Below, one piece after another: positions 1 through 9,107 of a DNA stretch of 64,000 nucleotides. The stretch spans positions 1,116,001 through 1,180,000 of the forward strand of contig NZ_CP055157.1 of assembly GCF_013367775.1 (NCBI RefSeq), written 5' to 3'. Each line of letters opens with the position of its first letter. Position 1 is the stretch's first letter. Position numbers and translations under genes: made by a program. Under the pieces are notes generated by a model. It ran no database searches. It saw only the letters and a program-made list of their open reading frames with translations, and was not told where the DNA came from. Source of the DNA: Microbulbifer sp. YPW1. GTDB lineage: Bacteria; Pseudomonadota; Gammaproteobacteria; Pseudomonadales; Cellvibrionaceae.

Positions 1-1451
1 AACGCGAAGCGCAAAACGCCTTCAGCGACGACCTCATGCTGATCGAGCGTTACGTGGTCAACCCGCGTCACGTGGAAATCCAGGTGTTCTGCGACAAGCA
101 GGGCAATGGCGTCTACCTTTTTGAGCGAGACTGCTCGGTACAGCGCCGCCACCAGAAAGTCGTAGAAGAAGCACCGGCGCCCGGCCTCTCCGCCGAAACC
201 CGCAAAAAGATGGGCGAAGCTGCGCTGCGCGCCGCCCACGCCATCGGCTATGTCGGTGCCGGCACCGTCGAATTTTTGCTCGACGCCAGCGGTGCCTTCT
301 ACTTTATGGAAATGAACACCCGCCTTCAGGTGGAGCATCCGGTAACAGAAATGATCACCGGCCAGGACCTCGTCGCCTGGCAGCTCGCAGTTGGCGCCGG
401 TGAACCGCTACCGCTTGAGCAAGATGACCTGCATATCGTCGGCCATGCGTTTGAAGTGCGGATTTATGCGGAAGACCCGGACAACGACTTCCTGCCCGCG
501 ACCGGCAAGCTGCTGCGTCACCAACCGCCGCGCGAAGACAGCGCGGTGCGCGTGGATACCGGTGTACAGACCGGTGATGAAATCAGCGTGCACTACGACC
601 CGATGATTTCCAAGTTGATCGTGCACGGCCGCAATCGTCGCGAAGCCCTGGTCAAACTCGACCGCGCCCTGCAGCAATACCAAATCGCCGGCCTGCGCCA
701 CAACATCGAATTCCTGCGTCGGGTGGTCAATCACACCGCTTTTGTAAACGGCCGTGTGACCACTCACTTTATCGAAGACCACGAGCAGGAAATCCTGCAG
801 CAGGAACAGCAACTGCGCGCACAGCAATGTGCCGCCATCGCCGCCTTCCTGCACCACAGGGAAACCCGCGCACAACACCGCAGCGCACCCAAGGCGGATC
901 CCTTCTCGCCCTGGCACAGCGGCAGCAACTGGCGCAACGGGCTCACCCTGTGGCGCAGCCAGAAAGTCGAAGTGCACGGTCGTGAAATCGAAATACATTT
1001 CTGCGGCAATGATGAAAACCTGCAATGGCGCTGCGACTCGGCTGTGGATGCACAGCGCGGCAACGTGGTTTGCCCGCACGGCCACAGCGTGGCCATCCTC
1101 GATGGACGCCGTGTGAGTTACACCAGCGTGGCCCAGGAGAATGAGGGCACCGTATTTGTCAGCGGTGAACAGGTGGACTTCCGCATACTGCCGCCGGATA
1201 CCGGCGAAGCCAGCGAGGCAGGCCATGGCCTGGAAGCCCCCATGAACGGCACCATCGTCGCCCTCCTCGCAGAGCCGGGAGAAACCGTGAGCAAAGATCA
1301 ACCCCTGCTGGTGATGGAAGCCATGAAAATGGAACACACCTTGCGCGCGCCCAAAGACGGCACCGTCAACCAGTATCTGTGCGCAGCCGGGGAACTGGTA
1401 GATGGCGGCAGCCTGCTGGTCGACTTCACTGCCGAAAATGCAGAGGCCTGA
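1..1451 (+). CDS. liuD: Methylcrotonyl-CoA carboxylase, biotin-containing alpha subunit (5' truncated by the window)
   Basis: The frame is open from base 3, so the start lies upstream; about 483 C-terminal residues are visible. The protein carries the second half of a biotin carboxylase ATP-grasp domain ([15 protein letters not shown], then the biotin carboxylase C-terminal domain) and ends in a biotinyl domain with the attachment motif EAMKM (Lys codon at 1326-1328). Such subunits carboxylate biotin for 3-methylcrotonyl-, propionyl- or geranyl-CoA carboxylases. I choose methylcrotonyl-CoA because the next gene, two bases on, is HMG-CoA lyase, the last step of leucine degradation. The beta subunit (liuB) and isovaleryl-CoA dehydrogenase (liuA) are expected upstream, outside the window. 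Family is certain; substrate rests on context. Confidence 0.9.
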   Translation, partial: REAQNAFSDDLMLIERYVVNPRHVEIQVFCDKQGNGVYLFERDCSVQRRHQKVVEEAPAPGLSAETRKKMGEAALRAAHAIGYVGAGTVEFLLDASGAFYFMEMNTRLQVEHPVTEMITGQDLVAWQLAVGAGEPLPLEQDDLHIVGHAFEVRIYAEDPDNDFLPATGKLLRHQPPREDSAVRVDTGVQTGDEISVHYDPMISKLIVHGRNRREALVKLDRALQQYQIAGLRHNIEFLRRVVNHTAFVNGRVTTHFIEDHEQEILQQEQQLRAQQCAAIAAFLHHRETRAQHRSAPKADPFSPWHSGSNWRNGLTLWRSQKVEVHGREIEIHFCGNDENLQWRCDSAVDAQRGNVVCPHGHSVAILDGRRVSYTSVAQENEGTVFVSGEQVDFRILPPDTGEASEAGHGLEAPMNGTIVALLAEPGETVSKDQPLLVMEAMKMEHTLRAPKDGTVNQYLCAAGELVDGGSLLVDFTAENAEA

Positions 1452-1453
1452 AT

Positions 1454-2374
1454 ATGACACTGCCAGAACGCGTCAAGATTGTAGAAGTCGGCCCCCGCGA
1501 TGGGCTGCAGAATGAAAAGCAACCCATCTCCGTGGAGACCCGTGTACGGCTGATCGACCTGCTCAGTGAATCAGGATTGCAGGTGATCGAAGCCGGTAGT
1601 TTCGTGAGCCCCAAATGGGTACCGCAGATGACCGCCAGCGAGGAAGTGCTCGCAGGTATCCAGCGCCGCCCCGGAGTCACCTACAGCGCACTCACCCCCA
1701 ATATGGTTGGCTACGAGCGCGCGCGTGATGCCAGGGCGGACGAGGTAGCGGTGTTCGGTGCGGCCTCTGAGAGTTTTACCCGAAAGAACATCAACTGTTC
1801 CATCGAGGAGAGCCTCGAGCGCTTCCGCCCGCTGGCGGAACAGGCCCGCGCCGATGGCATCCCGGTGCGCGGTTATGTGTCCTGCGTGCTCGGCTGTCCC
1901 TACGAGGGTGACATCAAGCCGCAAAAAGTCGCGGAAGTCAGTCGCGCACTGCTGGAAATGGGCTGCTATGAAATCAGCCTCGGCGACACCATTGGGGTCG
2001 GCACCCCGGAAAAGGCCCGTGCGATGATCGAAACCGTGGCCCAGGAGGTGCCCCTGAAGCAGCTCGCGGTCCACTTCCACGACACCTACGGCCAGGCGCT
2101 GGCGAACATCTATGCCGCGTTGCAGGCAGGTATCGCCGTGGTGGACTCCGCGGTAGCCGGCCTCGGCGGCTGCCCCTACGCCCGCGGCGCTTCCGGCAAT
2201 GTGGCAAGCGAGGATGTGCTGTACATGCTCGACGGACTCGGTATACACACCGGGGTGGACCTGGCACGGCTGGCAAAGGCCGGCAACTTCATCTCCAGCG
2301 CCCTCGGACGAGAAAGCGGCTCCAAGGTAGCCCGCGCCATCGCCGGCGAGTGCGGGGTGATCGAGGGGGATTGA
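1454..2374 (+). CDS. liuE: Hydroxymethylglutaryl-CoA lyase
   Basis: This 306-residue TIM-barrel lyase splits HMG-CoA into acetoacetate and acetyl-CoA, closing leucine/isovalerate catabolism. It has the N-terminal signature [10 protein letters not shown] (about residues 13-22) and the active-site Cys loop [14 protein letters not shown] (about 235-248). The in-frame opening extends upstream to 1379, but that part overlaps liuD out of frame and has unlikely composition; ATG 1454, two bases after the liuD stop, gives a family-typical length and N-terminus. It is surely co-transcribed with liuD. A loose inverted repeat (GATCGGG...CCCGATC, 2398-2441) follows but lacks a T tract, so I do not call a terminator. 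Confidence 0.93.
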   Translation: MTLPERVKIVEVGPRDGLQNEKQPISVETRVRLIDLLSESGLQVIEAGSFVSPKWVPQMTASEEVLAGIQRRPGVTYSALTPNMVGYERARDARADEVAVFGAASESFTRKNINCSIEESLERFRPLAEQARADGIPVRGYVSCVLGCPYEGDIKPQKVAEVSRALLEMGCYEISLGDTIGVGTPEKARAMIETVAQEVPLKQLAVHFHDTYGQALANIYAALQAGIAVVDSAVAGLGGCPYARGASGNVASEDVLYMLDGLGIHTGVDLARLAKAGNFISSALGRESGSKVARAIAGECGVIEGD

Positions 2375-2486
2375 GTCCCCGCAGCTCAGGAGGTTCTGAT
2401 CGGGATGGAACGAGATTGCGGTCACGGGATTCACCCCGATCTGCTAACATCAGCCGCTTCGACCCAAACGCCTGAAATTTGACCGC

Positions 2487-3746
2487 ATGAAAGCCTTACG
2501 TTTTATCCTGATCACCCTCTCCGCCCTGTTGCTGCTGGTCGCCCTCGCAGTCCCCGGACTGATCGGCCCCAAGGTAGAAGAAGTCCTCCAGCAACAGCTG
2601 GCCAACCAGCCCAATATCGAGCTTACCGGCTATCAGCGCGGCTGGTTCGGCGCCGAGGCCATCGCCCGACTCAAAGGCAAGGACGGCGCCTCGGAAACCC
2701 GCACCGACATCCAGCACGGCCCGGTACTGTTTACTCACAGCGGCCCGCGCATTGGCGTGCTCTACGGAGAAACCCGCCTTACCGGGAAGGAACTGGAACC
2801 GGCCCTGCGCCGTCAGCTGGAAGCCTACTACGGCCCTATTCCGACCAGTGGCGAAGACACTCCGGTCGTTCTGGAAACCGTCGTAGGCACCAACAACCGG
2901 GTGACCAACACCCTGCACCTGCTGCCCATCGATCGCAACGAAGCCGATCAGCAGATCCAGTTTGCCGGCGCGCGCATCCAATGGGTCACCGATTACCAGG
3001 GAAAACAGCAGAACAGCCATTTTGAACTGGGTGAATTCGTGCGCATGGACGGCCACCGCGAATCCCTGTACCTCGAATCCGCCAAAGGCAACTTTGAATT
3101 GTCCCCCAGCGGCGCAGGTACCCTGCACGCCAAGCTGCCCCTGGTGCGCACCAACAACGATTCCGGTCCGCTTGAGCTGCGCGATGTGGAGTTCGATTAC
3201 ACCGGCAAGCTGGTGGCCGCCCGCACCCTGAACGTACAGACTGAAATCCAGCTGCCGGAGATCCAGTCGGCCACCCCGGCCAGCGCCCTGACCCAGCAGA
3301 TGAACCTGCCGGCAATCAGCTACGATGACCTGCACCACTACCTGTACACCGCAGTGCTCACCCCGGCAGCCCAGCGCAGCTGGCCCCAGGTCTTCGACCG
3401 CCCACTGAAAATGCAGCAGCAGCTGGACATCGAAAGTGCCAACGGGCCCATGCAACTGCAGCTGGATGTGGATTGGAAGGGAATGCCGAGAAACCGGCAG
3501 ATAGAGAACGATAGGCTGTTCTGGCTCGACCACCTGAACGGCAGCGCCAATATTACCGCCGCGGAGCAGGCGCTGATGCAGTCCCCACTGATCATGCAGG
3601 CCAGCGCCCTGAAGCAGTACGGTTTCCTGAAAGAGAGCAATGGCGAGCTGTCCATGCACCTGCAGCTGCAACAGGGCAATCTCGAGGTCAACGGCCAGAT
3701 GCTGCCCGCCGACCTGTTCGTACTGGCCCTGCTCGGTAGTATCTGA
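2487..3746 (+). CDS. YdgA/DUF945 family envelope protein
   Basis: The 419-residue protein begins with an uncleaved-anchor-like segment (KALRFILITLSALLLLVAL) followed by a long beta-rich region typical of the YdgA (DUF945) family, including the family-like stretch NIELTGYQRGWFGAEA near residues 44-59. E. coli YdgA is an inner-membrane-anchored periplasmic protein of unclear function, and no enzymatic motif is visible here. The gene stands alone after liuE with a 112-base gap and is convergent with the small membrane gene at 3868. Family membership is recognised from the N-terminus; function is unknown. Confidence 0.75.
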   Translation: MKALRFILITLSALLLLVALAVPGLIGPKVEEVLQQQLANQPNIELTGYQRGWFGAEAIARLKGKDGASETRTDIQHGPVLFTHSGPRIGVLYGETRLTGKELEPALRRQLEAYYGPIPTSGEDTPVVLETVVGTNNRVTNTLHLLPIDRNEADQQIQFAGARIQWVTDYQGKQQNSHFELGEFVRMDGHRESLYLESAKGNFELSPSGAGTLHAKLPLVRTNNDSGPLELRDVEFDYTGKLVAARTLNVQTEIQLPEIQSATPASALTQQMNLPAISYDDLHHYLYTAVLTPAAQRSWPQVFDRPLKMQQQLDIESANGPMQLQLDVDWKGMPRNRQIENDRLFWLDHLNGSANITAAEQALMQSPLIMQASALKQYGFLKESNGELSMHLQLQQGNLEVNGQMLPADLFVLALLGSI

Positions 3747-3774
3747 GCCCACCCACACTCAGTTTTCCGCAGGC

Positions 3775-3802
3775 AAAAAAAGAGCGGCCAAATAGGCCGC
3801 TC
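3775..3802 (-). terminator. Rho-independent terminator for the DUF4870-like gene
   Basis: GAGCGGCC (3782-3789) and GGCCGCTC (3795-3802) form a perfect 8-bp stem with a 5-base loop. On the minus strand it is followed directly by seven Ts (3781-3775). It lies 65 bases past the stop of the minus-strand gene and 36 bases past the plus-strand YdgA-like gene, so the hairpin may also slow transcription from that side. Confidence 0.85.
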
Positions 3803-3867
3803 GAACTTCTCTCACCGTTTACCGGTACTACCTCAAACTGTATGACTTCCGTCGCGGTCAGCCATGA

Positions 3868-4218
3868 TTAATAAGCCGGGCGGTTGTCCGACAACGCCAG
3901 CCAGCCGCGAATCACCCGGTAGACCATCCATACCCAGCTGATTCCCCAAACGGCGAAGCCCACCAGAATCCACACCGTTGCCCAACCCACCACAAACCAC
4001 AGCAGGCTGTACCAGAAGGTGCGGATCTGCCAGCGGAAATGGGATTCCGCCAGGGTACCGCGCGCATCGCCGCGCTTGGCGTAGTTGATCAACACACCGA
4101 CAAAAAACGGTACCGCGGTAAACAGGCTGATGGCCTGGATCAGGTATACCAGGGTGGCAACATCGCGTGCCGAGCGTTCGCGCTCGGCCTGCTGGGGGGC
4201 GGGGTACTGCTCAGACAT
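3868..4218 (-). CDS. Small DUF4870-like membrane protein
   Basis: The 116-residue protein has three predicted hydrophobic segments: about 22-48, 66-85 and 84-108 (the last two Trp-rich and nearly continuous). Its layout resembles DUF4870: a first helix, a polar loop with a charged Lys-Arg-Gly-Asp patch, then a His-containing stretch (LAESHFRWQIRTFWYS) leading into paired helices. Nothing indicates catalysis. ATG 4218 follows a polar N-terminus with no signal sequence. It is monocistronic, with its own terminator downstream. Confidence 0.7.
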   Translation of the reverse strand: MSEQYPAPQQAERERSARDVATLVYLIQAISLFTAVPFFVGVLINYAKRGDARGTLAESHFRWQIRTFWYSLLWFVVGWATVWILVGFAVWGISWVWMVYRVIRGWLALSDNRPAY

Positions 4219-4327
4219 GGGCTCGCTGTTCCATTCAAGACGTTCAAAAGTTCAGCCGCTAGTGTATGCGCAAATCACGCTGGCGATAACAACGTTCTGC
4301 CGCATCCTGCCGCGGCAGTCCCGGTGT

Positions 4328-5776
4328 TTATCTCAGAGCCCACTCGGTGTGTACATTTTTCTCCCGCCAGGACTTCAATTGCTGTATCGAGCTGCGCATC
4401 AGGCCCAGGATCTCGGTGCGCTGGTGGCGGCAATACTCCCGCTCGCTGTCAATGGATAGCCGTGCCGACAGCGCCTTGAGACGGCTGGCCACGACTTCCA
4501 GGCCCACGCTCTCCGCCTCGGCCGCTATCGCCTGCGCCTGGTGTTGCGCATCCAGCCAGTGGCGGCCGGTCAGGGAACTGGTAAAAGCGGTGATTTTCTT
4601 GGGCAGGCTGGCGACGCGATCGCCGAGCAGCTCCGCGAAGGCCAGGTGACCAAGGGTATCCCGCTGGCGCTCCAGGGTACTGGGGTTCAATACCTTTGCC
4701 GCGCGCGTGGACTTGCCATTGACCGGCTTGTTGCTGCGGGTCTTCTGTTCTACCCAGCTCAACAATTGCAGCAGCTGGCTATCGCTCGGTTGCGACGGCA
4801 GTACCCCGCTCAGACCGCGGCCCGCATAGCGGTTCCTGTCATCTTTACCCACGCTATCCAGCATGCCGAAAATCAGCAGGCCGTCTTTGGCGAAATCTCC
4901 CCGGATCTTGCGTGCGGTTTCGACCCCATCGATCAGCGGCAGACGCACGTCGATCAGTACCAGATCGAAATTTCCCTTCAACGCCGCTTCGGCGCCATCG
5001 ACACCGTTTGTCTCCCGGCGAACCTTGTGCCCGCGCGCTTCTAATCGCGTACGCAGGCTCGGGTGCGAGTCGTTCTCCACCAGCAGAATATTTAGCTCGC
5101 GCAGATTGTCGTCATCGCCCAGAACTCCGCGCAGCGAACTCGCGCCGGGCGCTTCCGCAGAGGCGCCCTGGCCCGCACGCTGGATCTCCTCGATATTACT
5201 GCGCAGGGTGCGGCACTGCCCCAGCGCCGCCTCGGCCAGGTGACGGGTCTCTTCGTCACCGCCGCGGGCCAGCAGGCTCATGGTACTGACCAGCGTTTCC
5301 AGAGGTTGGCGCATGCGGTGCCCGGTGATGGAAAGGAAGTCGCGGTGCTCTTCCTGTATCTGCTCCGCGGTCACCCGTGCCTCGTCCAGCTGTTTGTCGC
5401 GCTCCATCAGCTCGTGCATCCGCGCCTGTACCTGACGGAACAGTTTGGCATTCTCCGCCTGCAGGTCCGCGGTGCGGGTTGCCGCCGCTTCTTCCGTGGC
5501 CTGTAGCTGAGCCCGGACGCGTAGTAGCAGTGCCGTACAGACAGCCGCGATCAGCACTACGGGAATTACCCACACCAGTGCCAGTCGGGTATCTATCAGC
5601 AGCGACTCGCCGGGAAACGCCACCGCCAGTGCGGGACAGACAGAAAGGAGGGCTGCGTACAGGATGCCGGTACGACGGAAAAACGTGCTTCCGGGGTTTA
5701 TGCGTGTACTTGCGCGTGTATTCGAGCTGACATCGGAACAGCTGCTACTCGCCGAACGGCAGTAGGTCATGGTCAT
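4328..5776 (-). CDS. Degenerate hybrid sensor protein (HisKA-like, receiver, HPt-like; no ATPase domain)
   Basis: The 482 residues contain two membrane helices (about 37-54 and 65-86), a charged coiled coil (90-145), a HisKA-like helix with a plausible phospho-His (H153 in GHRMRQPLE), a receiver domain (227-345) and a C-terminal HPt-like helical bundle (about 380-470). No N, G1 or G2 boxes of a histidine-kinase ATPase are present: the HisKA part runs almost directly into the receiver. The receiver keeps Asp276 (VLIDVRLP) but lacks the usual Thr/Ser and Lys; the Lys position reads SQP. In the HPt part, AQAIAAEAESVG aligns with the usual AHxLKGxxxxxG, putting Gln415 where the phospho-His should be. 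Probably a BarA/GacS-like derivative acting as scaffold or antagonist. Start uncertain (5776 or 5770). Confidence 0.7.
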   Translation of the reverse strand: MTMTYCRSASSSCSDVSSNTRASTRINPGSTFFRRTGILYAALLSVCPALAVAFPGESLLIDTRLALVWVIPVVLIAAVCTALLLRVRAQLQATEEAAATRTADLQAENAKLFRQVQARMHELMERDKQLDEARVTAEQIQEEHRDFLSITGHRMRQPLETLVSTMSLLARGGDEETRHLAEAALGQCRTLRSNIEEIQRAGQGASAEAPGASSLRGVLGDDDNLRELNILLVENDSHPSLRTRLEARGHKVRRETNGVDGAEAALKGNFDLVLIDVRLPLIDGVETARKIRGDFAKDGLLIFGMLDSVGKDDRNRYAGRGLSGVLPSQPSDSQLLQLLSWVEQKTRSNKPVNGKSTRAAKVLNPSTLERQRDTLGHLAFAELLGDRVASLPKKITAFTSSLTGRHWLDAQHQAQAIAAEAESVGLEVVASRLKALSARLSIDSEREYCRHQRTEILGLMRSSIQQLKSWREKNVHTEWALR

Positions 5777-6158
5777 TCATCCTTGTAACCACATGAAATT
5801 ACGGGTTAATCCTGCAACCCGGTGTGAGCCCCACGTTATTGCACCGATTCCTGGTGCCGTTTTATTAGGCTCTTAGCATGTCATATGTGACGTTCGGAAC
5901 AGTTTTTCTATTTCTGGCGGAAACGTCACTCAACGCTCCGCTTTTAACGCAAACTTCCTGCGCACACAAGTCTATTTTACGCCATTGATTCCCCTCGGGA
6001 CAGGGGATGGCCGGAACGCCTTGATATTCAAGCTTCTCCGGCCACTCAGCGACAGCGTATGCAGCGCCAACCAACTGACAACCGGATATCTGAAAGTAGA
6101 CCAAGCGCGGGGATTCCGCAAAAGCCGCGCCGCCGCCAGCGACGCGACCCAGATCGGA
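5777..6158. other. Intergenic region upstream of the degenerate kinase
   Basis: This 382-base region has no convincing gene. It holds the promoter of the minus-strand kinase gene and the 3' flank of alaE. Two inverted repeats are visible: GTGACGTT (5887-5894) with AACGTCAC (5922-5929), and TCCCCT/AGGGGA (5990-6007). Neither has a T tract, and I cannot assign a role. Confidence 0.5.
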
Positions 6159-6731
6159 TCAGCTGGCGGAGACACTCTCCGGAGTTTCACGCCTGCCGAG
6201 CCACAGTCGACGCAGACAGTCCAGGTACATGCCGTAGGGGCGACCGAGAGCGCCGGCAATCAGCACGAAGGTGAGACAGGCGGTAACAATCTCCGGCATC
6301 GACGCCCCCCCCAGCATCATGTTGAGGGTATACAGGGGCAGCTGGAAGCTGAGGAACACGAAGGTATCCACCGCGTAGTTGTGCAGGCCGCCACCGCGAC
6401 CAAAGCGCGCTACCACCCAGTTGCGATACACACTGAACGGACGCGCGATGACCGTATTGAAGAGCACCGCCAGCAGTCGCACCTTGATGTGCTCACGCCA
6501 GCTCATCCCGGCCAGCAGCAGTTCGATGGGGATCGCAATCGCCCAGGAAAAGCTGTTCATGGCAAACACGTCCAGCAACCACTCCTCACGGCGGGTGCGG
6601 CGGTTGCACCGCTCATTGCGCTGGGCATTGGTGGACTGACTGGTCTCTACCGGACGCTCGTCTTCCAACACCAGTACCGGTGGGGATACGGGAATGGCAT
6701 CGGTGGCCTGTGACAGGGATTGCGGAGACAT
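6159..6731 (-). CDS. alaE: L-alanine exporter AlaE
   Basis: AlaE exports L-alanine and alanyl dipeptide breakdown products across the inner membrane. Four hydrophobic segments (about 56-75, 82-98, 122-141, 147-163) and the family features DVFAMNSFSWAIAIPIELLLA, ARPFSVYRNWV (cf. the AWPYGMYRD region of E. coli AlaE) and GRPYGMYLDCLRRL near the C-terminus support the call. At 190 residues it is about 40 longer than E. coli AlaE (149), because of a polar, basic N-terminal extension ending in NRRTRREEW. It is divergent from the PadR gene with a 321-base AT-rich interval. Confidence 0.85.
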   Translation of the reverse strand: MSPQSLSQATDAIPVSPPVLVLEDERPVETSQSTNAQRNERCNRRTRREEWLLDVFAMNSFSWAIAIPIELLLAGMSWREHIKVRLLAVLFNTVIARPFSVYRNWVVARFGRGGGLHNYAVDTFVFLSFQLPLYTLNMMLGGASMPEIVTACLTFVLIAGALGRPYGMYLDCLRRLWLGRRETPESVSAS

Positions 6732-7052
6732 GGTGACTACTGACCCGATATACGACAGGAGGGTAACCCGTCGAAATTGCTATTGGACATTATTCAGCCA
6801 CTTTTGGTGGCGACGGCGATTATATCCACATATTTCGTAAATACTAGGTCCAGACGGTTAAACTTTTACGAATAACTACATTACCATCCTAAATAAACAA
6901 CATTATCAGGATGCACATAACAACTGCGGGAGGTTGCGAGCAGTATCGTCCTTTTACAAATCAATTACTGCCCTGCAGGCCGCAACCCATTACACTGCCC
7001 AATGCTATGCAACTTCGTGCATATCGAATTTGAGACAGCCTGAAAGCCCCAC
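6732..7052. other. AT-rich divergent promoter region, alaE / padR
   Basis: This 321-base region separates divergent alaE and the PadR gene. It is clearly more AT-rich than its surroundings, especially 6780-6910, as expected for two promoters. The only symmetrical element I can support is the repeat at 7006-7023, listed separately. No protein-like reading frame is convincing. Confidence 0.5.
7006..7023. promoter_or_regulatory. Candidate PadR operator
   Basis: TATGCA (7006-7011) and TGCATA (7018-7023) form a perfect 6-bp inverted repeat around a 6-base spacer, ending 29 bases before the padR start. PadR-family regulators bind short inverted repeats in their own promoters, so autoregulation is plausible. 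The assignment is inference from position and symmetry only. Confidence 0.4.
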
Positions 7053-7616
7053 ATGTCATTGCGATTTGCCGTCCTCACCCTGCTGGATATCGAACCCGGC
7101 AGTGGCTACGACCTGAAGCGGCGCTTCGAGCGCAGCATCAGCCATTTCTGGAGTGCCAGTCACCAGCAGATGTACCGGGAGCTACACAAGCTCCAGGGCG
7201 AGGGATTACTGGACTGTACGGAGCAGTCCCAGGAGGGGCGTCCGGACAAGAAGGTCTACCGCCTGACCGATTCCGGACGGCGTGCACTTGCGGAGTGGGC
7301 AGCCAAACCCGCGGCGGTGCAGAAGATCCGCGACCCTTTCCTGATCCAGCTGTTCGCCGGCCACCATCTGAGCGGGGCGCAGCTGCGCAAGGAACTTGAG
7401 CGCCACCTGCTGGAGCACCGGGCCCTTCTGGTCACCTACGAGGCGCAAAATGCGCGTTTCTACAACCGCCCACCGGAACAACAGCAGCGACTGTGGCTCG
7501 CCCATCAGCCACTGCTGCTGGGCATTGAAACCGAGAAAACCTGGATACGCTGGGCTGAGCAACTGCTAGAGCGGCTTGAAGAAATGGACGGAGATACGCC
7601 CGCTACTGGAGATTGA
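7053..7616 (+). CDS. PadR family transcriptional regulator
   Basis: The 187-residue protein starts with the PadR winged-helix domain (about 1-80): LTLLDIEPGSGYDLKRRFE, then FWSASHQQMYRELHKLQGEGL and the wing GRPDKKVYRLTDSGRRAL. The C-terminal half is an alpha-helical dimerisation arm (Vir_C-like) rich in Leu, Gln and Glu. PadR proteins repress phenolic-acid stress genes, efflux genes or their own operons; the target is unknown here. Its last 14 bases overlap, tail to tail, the end of the DUF389 gene. A candidate operator lies just upstream. Confidence 0.92.
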   Translation: MSLRFAVLTLLDIEPGSGYDLKRRFERSISHFWSASHQQMYRELHKLQGEGLLDCTEQSQEGRPDKKVYRLTDSGRRALAEWAAKPAAVQKIRDPFLIQLFAGHHLSGAQLRKELERHLLEHRALLVTYEAQNARFYNRPPEQQQRLWLAHQPLLLGIETEKTWIRWAEQLLERLEEMDGDTPATGD

Positions 7617-8589
7617 ATTGGTTGCGCAGGTGAATCGCCAGGGAGAGTAACAACAGGGTAACCACCCACACGGTGATATAGATTTTCATGGAGCGATGGG
7701 CGGATTTTTTTTGCCACCAGGTGCGCGGCGCAATGCCCTTCATGAGGAACACCAGTTTGCAGGCCAGGTTCACGCACACCACGTTTACTGCCAGCAACAG
7801 GCCCGCCCCGGCAGCCAGTTGCCACTTGCCCGCACCGATCATCATTCCGAAAGTGGCGGCCGGCGGCAGTAGGGCCACCGCGACCATTACACCCACCAGC
7901 ACACTCGATAATCCTGTGGTCATGGAAAGTGCCGCCGCGGCGCCGGAGGCGAGGGCCAGAGCCACCGAATCCCACCCTACATTAGTACGCGCCAGCAATT
8001 CCTCGCTGTAGGTTCCCCAGGGCCAAACCAGTCCGATCACTACGGAAATACCGGCGGCAACCAGCACACCCACAGACAGCGAAGCCAGCGCACTGCGCAT
8101 CAGCGCCGTGTCCCCCAGCGCCGTCCCCAGTCCGAACGCCATATTGGGGCCTAGCAGTGGGGCAATCACCATGGCGCCGATGATCACCGCCACATTGTCT
8201 TCCAGCAACCCGATAGCGGCGACAAGGGTGGAAAGTACTACCAGCACCAGGTAATCCCGATCCAAACGCGCGCTTTTCTCCGCGCTGGCGTAGAGGGCCT
8301 CACGCGCGGCCAGCGCCGCATCTTCTTTCTTGCGCTCTTCCTCGCTCTGCTGCGGCAGCGAGACCTCCACCGGGATCACCAGTACCCGCGCACCGGCCAC
8401 GCACTCCACCAGGGGCGCGAGCAGGTCCAGCGCGGACTGCACCTTATCGTCACTCACCAGCATGCGCATGCTCTGGTGCCCACTGGGCACGTGGGCATCC
8501 AGGCGGAATTCTTCAGCGGTACAGGATTCTGCAATAGCGGCTATGCGATCAGCATCTTTCGCATCCGCGAGAATCGAGAGTAACTTCAT
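7603..8589 (-). CDS. DUF389 / TIGR00341 family membrane protein
   Basis: The 328-residue protein has a soluble N-terminal domain (about 1-100) and six or so membrane helices, with the family hallmark of Gly-rich helices (NVAVIIGAMVIAPLLGPNM, then GLSSVLVGVMVAVALLPPAA). The GAMVIAPLLGP motif near residues 136-146 is characteristic of DUF389. Function is not established for the family. ATG 8589 gives a normal N-terminus. It may be co-transcribed with the VOC gene 24 bases upstream, and it overlaps padR tail to tail. Confidence 0.85.
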   Translation of the reverse strand: MKLLSILADAKDADRIAAIAESCTAEEFRLDAHVPSGHQSMRMLVSDDKVQSALDLLAPLVECVAGARVLVIPVEVSLPQQSEEERKKEDAALAAREALYASAEKSARLDRDYLVLVVLSTLVAAIGLLEDNVAVIIGAMVIAPLLGPNMAFGLGTALGDTALMRSALASLSVGVLVAAGISVVIGLVWPWGTYSEELLARTNVGWDSVALALASGAAAALSMTTGLSSVLVGVMVAVALLPPAATFGMMIGAGKWQLAAGAGLLLAVNVVCVNLACKLVFLMKGIAPRTWWQKKSAHRSMKIYITVWVVTLLLLSLAIHLRNQFNLQ

Positions 8590-8613
8590 AACGCGTCCCA
8601 GCGAATGCCATTA

Positions 8614-8988
8614 TCAAAACGCGTCGGCGGGAATATGGCACACCACTTCAATATTGTGCCCATCGGGGTCGAGTACGTAGGCGCTGAAGTAGTGATCGTG
8701 ATATTCCGGGCGCAATCCTGGCGCACCGTTATCCTTGCCCCCGGCCTGGAGTGCGGCATCGTAAAACGCCTGCACCGTTTCCCGGTCTTCTGCACTGAAT
8801 GCGATATGTACGGCGGGCGCCGTGGTGGAGCCGCCCTTGATCAACAACTGGGGTTTTCCGCCCCATCCGAAGGCCGCCCACCCGGCGATTTCCGAGACCA
8901 GCTCGTAACCGAGGGGCGCCAGTGCGGACTGGTAGAACACTTTGCTGCGCTGGTAGTCGTGCGCTGTCAGCCCAATATGATCCAGCAT
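8614..8988 (-). CDS. VOC (glyoxalase / bleomycin resistance) superfamily protein
   Basis: The 124 residues form a single vicinal-oxygen-chelate module pair, starting with the standard MLDHIGLTAHDYQRSKVFYQ and ending with YVLDPDGHNIEVVCH. Candidate metal ligands are His4, His73 (VHIAFSAED) and Glu116. It resembles small VOC enzymes annotated as lactoylglutathione-lyase-like, but the substrate cannot be inferred. It lies 24 bases upstream of the DUF389 gene on the same strand and may share its transcript. Confidence 0.85.
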   Translation of the reverse strand: MLDHIGLTAHDYQRSKVFYQSALAPLGYELVSEIAGWAAFGWGGKPQLLIKGGSTTAPAVHIAFSAEDRETVQAFYDAALQAGGKDNGAPGLRPEYHDHYFSAYVLDPDGHNIEVVCHIPADAF

Positions 8989-9107
8989 GTTTTTTCTCCC
9001 TGCCGCGATAAAATCCGATCCCGTATCCGGAAAATCAGTATAGAAGGCCGGACACAGGAAGGTAGGACAGGAGGAAAGTAGGCGGAAGCAGGTCTACAGA
9101 GGAAGCC

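Noticed and set aside
5839..5864. GCACC...GGTGC followed by TTTT as a plus-strand terminator
   Set aside because: The stem is only 5 bp and no plus-strand gene ends there.
5985..6713. Plus-strand 242-codon frame opposite alaE
   Set aside because: It overlaps alaE antisense throughout, with composition unlike a protein; alaE has clear family motifs.
6934..7116. 60-codon frame running into padR
   Set aside because: It is out of frame with padR, has no ribosome-binding site and ends inside it.
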